The position numbers were made by a program, and so were the translations under genes. 10,197 nt of DNA from an uncultured Rickettsiales bacterium (lineage in GTDB: Bacteria; Pseudomonadota; Alphaproteobacteria; Rickettsiales; UBA1997), in contig CAPZCD010000041.1 of assembly GCA_948744995.1 (NCBI GenBank), positions 1 through 10,197 of the forward strand, written 5' to 3'. The notes beneath the pieces were generated by a model. The model had not been told where the DNA came from and did no database searches. It saw nothing but the letters and a program-made list of their open reading frames with translations. Shown piece by piece: positions 1 to 5,737 of the stretch (within the stretch, counting starts at the first letter, position 1; each line of letters opens with the position of its first letter).

Positions 1-254
1 TATCCATATGTGTAGTACTAAAAGATAAAGATACGGGACAACTAAAGAAAGATAAAAATGGTAAACCTATCCTTATAACTAAAAAAGAACTACTAGCCTT
101 ATCGGTGGTAGATAAAGCTATTGAGAATGGAAACATAAAAGACCTAAGAGAGATAGGTGAAATTATAGGGGATATAGATAAGAAACAGGAAAACAACGTT
201 AATCTAATATTTGAAAACCTAAGAAATGAACTACTGGAGGATAATAACAGCTAA
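1..254 (+). CDS. C-terminal part of phage small-terminase/DUF5681-like protein (5' end outside window)
   Basis: An open frame enters from the left edge (first full codon at 3) and ends at TAA 252-254, giving about 83 C-terminal residues. The central part (VVDKAIENGNIKDLREIGEI, then IGDIDKK) resembles the repeated-helix segment 'A..GN.KA...I.D.IG.KP' that I associate with small terminase and DUF5681-type phage proteins, which help select DNA for packaging. That match is from memory of the family and is weak. The protein is lysine-rich, hydrophilic and has no membrane segment. Its stop codon overlaps the ATG of the next ORF by one base (TAATG), and a GGAGG at 236-240 lies 13 nt before that ATG, so the two genes are probably translated together. 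No large terminase follows, so this may be a prophage remnant rather than a live packaging module. Confidence 0.55.
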   Translation, partial: SICVVLKDKDTGQLKKDKNGKPILITKKELLALSVVDKAIENGNIKDLREIGEIIGDIDKKQENNVNLIFENLRNELLEDNNS

Positions 255-577
255 TGAAGGTATTGGGTTTAAATATGAGAGGTATAAGAAAGTATGAGCT
301 AAAAGATATACTTACAAATAAAATAAAAAACAATAATCCTATTGTATATGACAATTTAAGAGAAGGACATAATTTTTTACTTAATGATAATTTCATATTG
401 GGATATAGAAATATTCCAAATTGTGATAATAATGCCGTATTGGTCTATATATTAAGAGATGAAAACAAGAATTATGACGGTATCTATATCTGTAAGAAGA
501 TAAGAATAATAAAAGCCTATATAGATAAATATCTAAAAGATAAAATAATATTTAGCTATGTTAGAACAGATTATTAA
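254..577 (+). CDS. Hypothetical protein, 107 aa
   Basis: I do not recognise this protein. It is hydrophilic, rich in Asn, Lys, Ile and Tyr, and has no signal peptide or membrane segment. A run of alternating hydrophobic residues (AVLVYILRDENKNYDGIYIC) suggests a beta-rich core followed by a basic helix. The ATG at 254 overlaps the TAA of the upstream phage-like gene, and GGAGG at 236-240 could serve as a ribosome site at slightly long spacing, so the start is reasonably fixed. The 3' end overlaps the next ORF by 20 nt in another frame. Its coupling to a terminase-like gene suggests a phage or accessory origin. It could also be a truncated remnant of a longer gene, since the C-terminus ends abruptly in a charged stretch. 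Confidence 0.5.
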   Translation: MKVLGLNMRGIRKYELKDILTNKIKNNNPIVYDNLREGHNFLLNDNFILGYRNIPNCDNNAVLVYILRDENKNYDGIYICKKIRIIKAYIDKYLKDKIIFSYVRTDY

Positions 578-833
578 TAATGAATTGGATCCAGTAATAT
601 TACGTATTTCTCAAGCAGGCAAAATTTTAGGACCCGATCTTTATGAATATAATGATAAAAGATGCATGACATTAGGCATAAAATCATATCTTGCTGAATA
701 CGAAGGAAGAACTTACACAAAATATGATATATTAATGTCTGTTGAACGCGATGATGAAATTATTCCAGCAATAATTAGAATGCCAGAATATGTATTCAAT
801 TATGTTTTTGATAAAGAAGAATTAGTTATCTGA
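558..833 (+). CDS. Hypothetical protein, 91 aa
   Basis: I do not recognise this ORF. It encodes an acidic, soluble-looking protein without signal peptide or membrane segment, ending at TGA 831-833. The ATG at 558 lies inside the preceding ORF (20-nt overlap) and no Shine-Dalgarno sequence precedes it. The frame is closed upstream by TAA at 546-548, so it is not simply a continuation of the previous gene by read-through. An alternative start is ATG 666, also without a convincing ribosome site. Either it is translated by coupling to the upstream ORF, or it is the surviving 3' part of an older gene. It faces the ATP synthase operon tail to tail. Confidence 0.4.
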   Translation: MLEQIINNELDPVILRISQAGKILGPDLYEYNDKRCMTLGIKSYLAEYEGRTYTKYDILMSVERDDEIIPAIIRMPEYVFNYVFDKEELVI

Positions 834-948
834 CAATTATAACTATTTTATTAAAATAATGGATACTAACCTCTATTATGATAAATTTTCAATTTATTTC
901 TATTACTATGGTAAAATATGGACGACTAAAAAACTGAGAGAGAGTCTA

Positions 949-969
949 AAATTTATATCTGATAAATTT
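949..969 (-). terminator. Possible weak terminator hairpin after the ATPase operon
   Basis: AAATTTAT (949-956) and ATAAATTT (962-969) form a perfect 8-bp A/T-only stem with a 5-nt loop, starting one base beyond the atpG stop codon. In the minus direction no T-run follows the stem directly, but a T6 run occurs roughly 20 nt later. It could end the operon transcript or only protect its 3' end. A stem made only of A/T pairs is expected often by chance in sequence this A+T-rich. Confidence 0.25.
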
Positions 970-970
970 C

Positions 971-1870
971 CTAACCACCCCTCACCACCTTCAAACTAGA
1001 GACACTATCTAAAATATCAGACGTTATCATAGTTTGCCTTGTTTGATTATACTGCTTAGTTAATTCATCAATTTTATCATTTATATTTTCTTCCGACCTC
1101 TGCAAAGTTGTCAGTCTGCTAAATTGCTCGGCCGCCATAGAACTAGCCACTGACATACTTATACTTGCAAATATATATTGTTGTAGAAAATCCGCCGCTA
1201 TTTTTTTTGTTTCTACTCGCCAATATGGTATCTTATTTGTTGGCCACTGCTTATCTCTAAGTTTTTCAAAATATTTAGTTTCCAATGGTAATATTTTTTT
1301 TCTAATCAAATTTAGACTACTTTTATTATTAGCATCATAATTTGTGTAAAATATTAGGACTTTTTTAAGGTTGTCTTGGGATATTTTATTTTCAATAACT
1401 TCAAATATTCTATATACCAATTCATTAATTTGCTTAGCAGAATTCGGCACAGAAAAATGCTGATTTATTGGTAATTTTTTTGCTGCTATAAGCATATTTA
1501 TTCTATCACCTACAGTTATTATACAGCTATCATTTTCGTTTTTTATATTTTCGCTGAAATAATTCACAATTTTATCATTAAATTTACCACATAGTCCTTG
1601 ATTTGAACCAATAACTACCAGAATACTCTCACCAGAATTTTCTTCTCTATAAAAATTTTCTGTATATTTTATATAGTTCACTATATGGGGATGTTGTTTT
1701 AGTATAGCTTGTAGACCTAAATTTACATTTGATTGATATTTTTGCAAATTAAAGACTATTTTTTCATATTTTTTAATGTTTGCGGCTGCAAGTATTTTCA
1801 TTGTTGATACATTTTGCAACAGGTCATTTGTTGATTTAATCTCTTTTTTTATACTATTTAAACTATCCAT
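971..1870 (-). CDS. atpG: N-type (alternate F1F0) ATP synthase, gamma subunit
   Basis: This is the central rotor shaft of F1, coupling rotation of the c-ring to the alpha3-beta3 catalytic head. The 299-residue length is normal for the family. The N-terminal helix carries STMKILAAANIKKYE (about 22-36), equivalent to the canonical 'T.AM.MVAAAK...' segment. SNQGLCGKFN (89-98) is the conserved GLCG motif of the Rossmann-like middle domain. The C-terminal helix (243-299) contains SSMAAEQFSRLTTLQ and YNQTRQTMIT, matching the rotor helix inside the head. The start ATG at 1870 is one base past the atpA stop with no clear ribosome site, so it is probably translated by coupling. It is the last gene of the operon, as in other N-ATPase clusters. 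It ends in TAG 971-973. Confidence 0.95.
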   Translation of the reverse strand: MDSLNSIKKEIKSTNDLLQNVSTMKILAAANIKKYEKIVFNLQKYQSNVNLGLQAILKQHPHIVNYIKYTENFYREENSGESILVVIGSNQGLCGKFNDKIVNYFSENIKNENDSCIITVGDRINMLIAAKKLPINQHFSVPNSAKQINELVYRIFEVIENKISQDNLKKVLIFYTNYDANNKSSLNLIRKKILPLETKYFEKLRDKQWPTNKIPYWRVETKKIAADFLQQYIFASISMSVASSMAAEQFSRLTTLQRSEENINDKIDELTKQYNQTRQTMITSDILDSVSSLKVVRGG

Positions 1871-1871
1871 A

Positions 1872-3383
1872 TCAATTGTCTAAATTATTTTTTACTTTTG
1901 ATAAAAATGAATCTATAACATCTTGTGGTATTTTTTCTTTGTTTTTAACCATATTCACAATATTTTGAAAATTATCGTTAAGGATTTTTACTATGGTTTT
2001 TTCCGCTTCACTGATATCTTCCAGTTGTATTTTATCCAATAAACCGCCATTCAGACATAGTAGTATAGCTATTTGTTGCGCTGCTCCCAACGTTTCGTTT
2101 ACGTTTTGTTTCAAAAATTCTCTTATTCTTAGGCCTTTGTTTATAATTTTTTCGCTGCTTTCGTCTAATGTAGTTGTTAATTTGGAAAATGATTCTAACT
2201 CTTCAAATTGTGAATATTCAATACCAAGTATTCCTGTAGCTTGTTTATAGGCAGGTAATTGCGCCGAACTACCGACTCTTGAGACTGATTTACCAACATC
2301 TATAGCTGGCAATACACCTTTTTGAAAGAGGGTTGGACTTAGATATATTTGCCCGTCCGTTATTGATATTACATTAGTTGGTATATATGCTGAAATATTT
2401 TCAGCTTCTGTTTCAATTATTGGTAAAGAAGTTATAGAACCACCACCCAGTTCATTACTAACGTTTACCGATCTTTCTAGTAATCTTGAATGTGCATAAA
2501 ATATATCGGGCGGATAGGCTTCTCGTCCGGGATTTTTTTCCAGTAGTAATGATATTTCTCTATATGCTCTAGCGTGTTTTGTTAGATCATCATATACAAT
2601 TAAAACATGTTTACCCTGTTCCATAAAGTATTCAGCTATGGTTGTAGCCGAATAGGGAGCTATGTATTGGTGTCCTGCTATGGAGCTACTACTAGCCTGC
2701 ATAACTATCGTATACTTCATAGCGTCATTTTCTTGCAATATATTTAACGTATTGACTAACGAACTATCTTTTTGACCTATACTGCAGTATATGCAAATAA
2801 CATCCTGATCTTTCTGATTAAGTATAGTATCTATAGCTAAACTCGTTTTACCGGTTTGCCTATCACCTAGTATAAGTTCTCTTTGTCCTTTTCCTATTGG
2901 AATTAGAGAGTCTATGGCCTTTATACCGGTTTGCAGTGGTTCTTTTACGGATTTTCTATCTATTATAGCTACTGCCGGTCTCTCCACTTCTAGTCTTTTT
3001 TCGGGAGTAATTGTGCTTTTGTCATCAAGGGGTCTGCATAGACCATCTATTATACGTCCTATGAGAGCCTCATTTACCGGTATTGTTAAAGGACCACCGG
3101 TTCTCCTTATTCTATCTCCAACTTTTATATTGTGAGTTTTATCTAGTAGTATTATTTTTATTGTATCGTTCTTTATAACTGATACTATACCAAGATATTT
3201 TTCTGATATTATAACGCATTCTTCTGATGATATTCTAAAAAAACCTGTCGCTGTGACTATTGAATTATTTACTTTTATTACTGTACCTTCTTCTTCAAAG
3301 CTCACATATCTTATTTTTGAATAGTTGATGGTATCTTTAATTGAATTATCTATTTTATTAAGAATTCGGTCGCGAAATATCAT
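1872..3383 (-). CDS. atpA: N-type (alternate F1F0) ATP synthase, alpha subunit
   Basis: This is the non-catalytic nucleotide-binding subunit of the F1 head, 503 residues and full length. The N-terminal beta-barrel covers about 25-95. The P-loop GDRQTGKT is at 173-180, the Walker B-type VYDD at 263-266, and GREAYPPDIFYAHSRLLER lies around 286-304. SVSRVGSSAQ contains R369, the equivalent of the arginine finger (E. coli alpha R376) that completes the catalytic site on beta. The C-terminal helical domain runs from about 380 to 503. The gene follows atpF after a 7-nt gap, and a TAGG just upstream of ATG 3383 is the only ribosome-site candidate. All expected catalytic features are intact, so the enzyme looks functional. 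Confidence 0.97.
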   Translation of the reverse strand: MIFRDRILNKIDNSIKDTINYSKIRYVSFEEEGTVIKVNNSIVTATGFFRISSEECVIISEKYLGIVSVIKNDTIKIILLDKTHNIKVGDRIRRTGGPLTIPVNEALIGRIIDGLCRPLDDKSTITPEKRLEVERPAVAIIDRKSVKEPLQTGIKAIDSLIPIGKGQRELILGDRQTGKTSLAIDTILNQKDQDVICIYCSIGQKDSSLVNTLNILQENDAMKYTIVMQASSSSIAGHQYIAPYSATTIAEYFMEQGKHVLIVYDDLTKHARAYREISLLLEKNPGREAYPPDIFYAHSRLLERSVNVSNELGGGSITSLPIIETEAENISAYIPTNVISITDGQIYLSPTLFQKGVLPAIDVGKSVSRVGSSAQLPAYKQATGILGIEYSQFEELESFSKLTTTLDESSEKIINKGLRIREFLKQNVNETLGAAQQIAILLCLNGGLLDKIQLEDISEAEKTIVKILNDNFQNIVNMVKNKEKIPQDVIDSFLSKVKNNLDN

Positions 3384-3390
3384 AACATAC

Positions 3391-4134
3391 CTACATTATT
3401 TGTTCCAATTTTCTCTGAAATTGATCTATTATATTTCTAATATTTGAATTAATTGTTAAGCTGCCTATTACTATCTTATTGCCTAAAATAATATTTTCGT
3501 CGCATATAAATACCATTTCCTTATTATCGGCAACACCTTTATCCAGAAAACTTTTTTTAACTATATTTTTCTGAACTTCACTCAATTCAAAACTTGAAAT
3601 AAATTTGATCTGTTTTTCTCCTGTTTTATTGATTCTATCAATAATTTCATTCGGAAATTTATTAATTTCGTCAATAAATTTAGCGAGAACGGCACCTTCA
3701 AGCGAATTATTTGATAGTGATACAAAAGTATCTGTTAGAAAATCACTCACACTCGCCAATATACTCTTAACTATACTGTCAGCTATATTGGATTTATCGT
3801 TATCAAATTGCCTAAGAAATTCTTCTTTTATTTTTTCTACTTCAATCTTTGATTCTTCAGCTTTCTGTTTTCTATATTCGAGAAATTCGTTATCTATCTT
3901 CTCCTTTTGTGTCTTTTTATATTGGTCTATTTTATCAAGTTCATCCAGATATTTATTTTTTGCATCTTCGGCTTCCTGAAATTTATTCTCTGCTTCCTCT
4001 ATGGTATTTTTTATGTATATTTGCCTATCTTTTATCATATTCATAATAGGTTTATACAGGAACTTACTCAATAGGAATAGCAAGAGTAAAAAATTTATGA
4101 TTTGAACGATAAAAGTAAATAAATCTACACTCAT
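3391..4134 (-). CDS. atpF: N-type ATP synthase, long b subunit with delta-like C-terminus
   Basis: This is the peripheral stalk that holds the F1 head still against the a subunit. At 247 residues it is much longer than a usual b subunit (about 160). One N-terminal membrane helix (about 5-23, FTFIVQIINFLLLLFLLSKF) is followed by KPI and a highly charged coiled coil (about 35-115). From about 120 onward the sequence stops looking like b. Its last 32 residues (ILGNKIVIGSL at 216-226, then a helix) resemble the C-terminal end of the delta subunit (AtpH), where 'iGGi.i..gd..iD.Svr..L' is typical. N-ATPases lack a separate delta gene and have long b subunits, which fits the absence of atpH here. 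That the tail does delta's job is inference. The start ATG 4134 has an AGG about 7 nt upstream and lies 16 nt after atpE. Confidence 0.93.
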   Translation of the reverse strand: MSVDLFTFIVQIINFLLLLFLLSKFLYKPIMNMIKDRQIYIKNTIEEAENKFQEAEDAKNKYLDELDKIDQYKKTQKEKIDNEFLEYRKQKAEESKIEVEKIKEEFLRQFDNDKSNIADSIVKSILASVSDFLTDTFVSLSNNSLEGAVLAKFIDEINKFPNEIIDRINKTGEKQIKFISSFELSEVQKNIVKKSFLDKGVADNKEMVFICDENIILGNKIVIGSLTINSNIRNIIDQFQRKLEQIM

Positions 4135-4150
4135 CTGTATACCTAATAAT

Positions 4151-4423
4151 TTACAATTTTGCTATAAAAAATTTCCAGAAAGGATTACTAAAAATAAGTA
4201 TCATTGCTACCAATAAACAGTAAATAGCAGATGTCTCCACCATAGATATGGATATAAATAAATTTGTGGATATTTTTCCGGCTTCATCTGGTTGTTGTGC
4301 TATTGATTGCATAGCTTGCCTTGCAATAGATGCTTCACCTAATCCAACCAATGGGGTTCCTATTCCAACAACTACTGCTGAAGATATTATAGATGTGATA
4401 GCTATTGTAACTAAATTTTCCAT
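4151..4423 (-). CDS. atpE: N-type ATP synthase, c subunit (rotor ring proteolipid), predicted Na+-binding
   Basis: This 90-residue hairpin of two membrane helices (about 5-40 and 50-85) joins a polar QQPD loop (43-46). Copies assemble into the ion-carrying ring. The ion site in helix 2 is E63-T64-S65 with Y68, corresponding to E65, S66, T67 and Y70 of the Ilyobacter tartaricus Na+ ring. The helix 1 ligand position (Q32 there) is E30 here, giving the two-carboxylate signature described for N-ATPases. Na+ coupling is inferred: two-carboxylate N-type rings are not proven to be Na+-specific. The start is ATG 4423, because AGGAG at 4431-4435 sits 7 nt upstream. A frame extension to a TTG at 4450 would add nine polar residues and lacks support. 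The gene begins 23 nt after atpB. Confidence 0.95.
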   Translation of the reverse strand: MENLVTIAITSIISSAVVVGIGTPLVGLGEASIARQAMQSIAQQPDEAGKISTNLFISISMVETSAIYCLLVAMILIFSNPFWKFFIAKL

Positions 4424-4430
4424 TTTTTTA

Positions 4431-4435
4431 CTCCT
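4431..4435 (-). promoter_or_regulatory. Ribosome binding site of atpE
   Basis: AGGAG lies 7 nt before ATG 4423 and decides the atpE start against the in-frame TTG at 4450. It is one of the two strongest Shine-Dalgarno sequences in the operon, which fits the need to make many more c subunits than other subunits. Confidence 0.75.
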
Positions 4436-4446
4436 AAAGTTAATAA

Positions 4447-5118
4447 TCAATTATTCAACGACATTAACATAATTGCTAATGTTGAAAATATATATGCCTG
4501 TATAACACCACTTATCATGCTAAGTATATTTATCAGTATCGGAAAGCCAACCGATAGAAACATTATTTCTGATAGTATTGCGATTACTACGCTGCTACTG
4601 ATTACATTTCCATACAATCTTATGGACATTGATACAACCTTAGAAACATCTCCTACAATATTCATAGGAGCCATTATAAATACCGGCTCAAAGTATTTTT
4701 TAAAATATTTTAATCCTTTTTCTCTAATTCCATTAGCTATAGCAAATATAAAGGTTGTTAGGGATAGAGCCAGAGTTGTTGATAGTGAACCGGTTGGTGA
4801 GTAGCAGAATGGTATCAGTGATATTAAATTTGAAAACACTATAAAAAGAAATAGGGTTGCCACAAAAGGAAAAATTGTACTTACTCCAACAGAAGTTCCA
4901 CTTTTTATTTGATTTTCTATAAAATCCATAACTAACTCCATTGCAGCCTGTAGAACTGATATATTCTTATCATTTATAGCCTTTTTCTTGATTTTTCTAT
5001 TTATTAGTATCGCGATAAGAGTTAGTATAGCCATAACTACCCACGAAAAGAGTATTGTTTGATTTACTTTGAAAAAACCATTTTTATAAAATATGTGTTC
5101 GTCAGTCGTTATTTGCAT
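4447..5118 (-). CDS. atpB: N-type ATP synthase, a subunit
   Basis: This is the stator membrane channel that passes ions to and from the c-ring. It has 223 residues with about five hydrophobic segments (about 21-40, 80-104, 111-130, 146-185 and 190-220). The essential arginine is R167 in SMSIRLYGNV, equivalent to E. coli aR210. The C-terminal helix carries GVIQAYIFSTLAIMLM, the usual conserved Q/F/L pattern. An N-terminal HIFYKNGFFKVNQT segment resembles the start of short a subunits. The ATG 5118 lies inside atpR, with a 17-nt overlap, and an AGGG at 5128-5131 is 9 nt upstream, so expression is tied to atpR. The subunit is somewhat shorter than the roughly 240-270 residues usual for a subunits but keeps every recognisable functional element. 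Confidence 0.95.
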   Translation of the reverse strand: MQITTDEHIFYKNGFFKVNQTILFSWVVMAILTLIAILINRKIKKKAINDKNISVLQAAMELVMDFIENQIKSGTSVGVSTIFPFVATLFLFIVFSNLISLIPFCYSPTGSLSTTLALSLTTFIFAIANGIREKGLKYFKKYFEPVFIMAPMNIVGDVSKVVSMSIRLYGNVISSSVVIAILSEIMFLSVGFPILINILSMISGVIQAYIFSTLAIMLMSLNN

Positions 5119-5377
5119 TTTTTAATTCCCTATTTTTCAGTTTCACAAAAATTCTATCAATAACTAATCCAATTGCAAGAAAAATTGCTCCAGTCGGCAA
5201 CATTTTCATTAGTAGGCAAAATAATAGGCAAATAACTGACATCCTTAGGTAAAAACTTAAATTTATTATCCATAGAGCTTTTTTCTTTGAAAAAATATCA
5301 ATAGTCCATTTTAAGCATATATCATTCGCAAATCCAATAAAAAATCCTATAAAAATATAAAATAAATTCCCAATCAT
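5102..5377 (-). CDS. atpR: AtpR, small membrane protein specific to N-ATPase operons
   Basis: This 91-residue protein has three hydrophobic segments (about 3-22, 34-57 and 62-78). The middle helix carries SFYLRMSVICLLF with R45, and a second arginine (R75) sits near the end of helix 3 in VIDRIFV. Size, topology, the membrane arginine and position between atpC and atpB match AtpR, found in N-ATPase operons and proposed to interact with the c-ring carboxylates or assist assembly. Its exact role is not established. The start ATG 5377 overlaps the atpC stop (ATGA). Its usual partner gene atpQ, which sits between atpC and atpR in canonical clusters, is missing here, so AtpR would act alone or with an AtpI-type protein encoded elsewhere. 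AtpR itself diverges quickly, so the call rests partly on context. Confidence 0.85.
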   Translation of the reverse strand: MIGNLFYIFIGFFIGFANDICLKWTIDIFSKKKALWIINLSFYLRMSVICLLFCLLMKMLPTGAIFLAIGLVIDRIFVKLKNRELKNANND

Positions 5378-5736
5378 AGTGCTTTCCGATTATTCTTTTT
5401 AAAAATACTACACCCTATATTTTTTAAGGTGTTTTTCAGCTTTTCCTCCTGTTCGTTTTCAGTATTATTTTCTTCAACTTCAGAAATTCCAAAAGTAGAT
5501 ATTTGTATTTCTCTTCCACATTTAACCAATATACCTTGATTCAACCTTAAATATATTTTTTCACCATCATCCTTGATAAAATTTACTATGCTATTACCAA
5601 AAGAAGATAGATAATCTATATGATTTGGTAATATAGTGTAACTTCCTTCTCGCCCATTTAGAGATATTTTTTTTATAACTTCGTCTATCGCTAATTTCTC
5701 AGGTGTATATATTCTTAAATTCAGTATTTTATTCAT
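5374..5736 (-). CDS. atpC: N-type ATP synthase, epsilon subunit
   Basis: This is the small subunit bound to the gamma foot, at the junction of shaft and c-ring. It has 120 residues. The N-terminal beta-sandwich is recognisable: LRIYTPEKLAIDEVIKKISL (7-26), then GREGSYTILPNHIDYLS, matching the family pattern 'G..G.f.iLP.H.d', and GILVKCGREIQIST. The C-terminal part (from about 88) is a charged, Asn/Glu-rich stretch and a short basic helix rather than the long two-helix hairpin of E. coli epsilon, so an inhibitory extended conformation is unlikely (inference). The ATG 5736 is one base past the atpD stop. A strong AGGAGG lies 11 nt upstream inside atpD. The TGA stop overlaps the atpR ATG. Confidence 0.93.
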   Translation of the reverse strand: MNKILNLRIYTPEKLAIDEVIKKISLNGREGSYTILPNHIDYLSSFGNSIVNFIKDDGEKIYLRLNQGILVKCGREIQISTFGISEVEENNTENEQEEKLKNTLKNIGCSIFKKNNRKAL

Positions 5737-5737
5737 C

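Noticed and set aside
834..970. RNA gene or further small gene between the phage-like block and atpG
   Set aside because: No tRNA-like fold, no ORF with a start signal and only A/T-rich dyads, such as ATAAATT/AATTTAT at 881-897, that are expected by chance.
1993..2250. Plus-strand open frame of 85 codons inside atpA
   Set aside because: It lies entirely antisense to a well-conserved subunit gene, and its composition is what the reverse of atpA gives. No ribosome site or recognisable motif.
3605..3979. Plus-strand open frame of 124 codons inside atpF
   Set aside because: It is antisense to the coiled-coil part of atpF. The Ser/Leu/Phe-rich translation is the expected mirror of a Lys/Glu-rich coiled coil.
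4424..4450. N-terminal extension of atpE to TTG 4450
   Set aside because: No ribosome site before the TTG, while a good AGGAG precedes ATG 4423; the extension would be polar residues ahead of a membrane helix.
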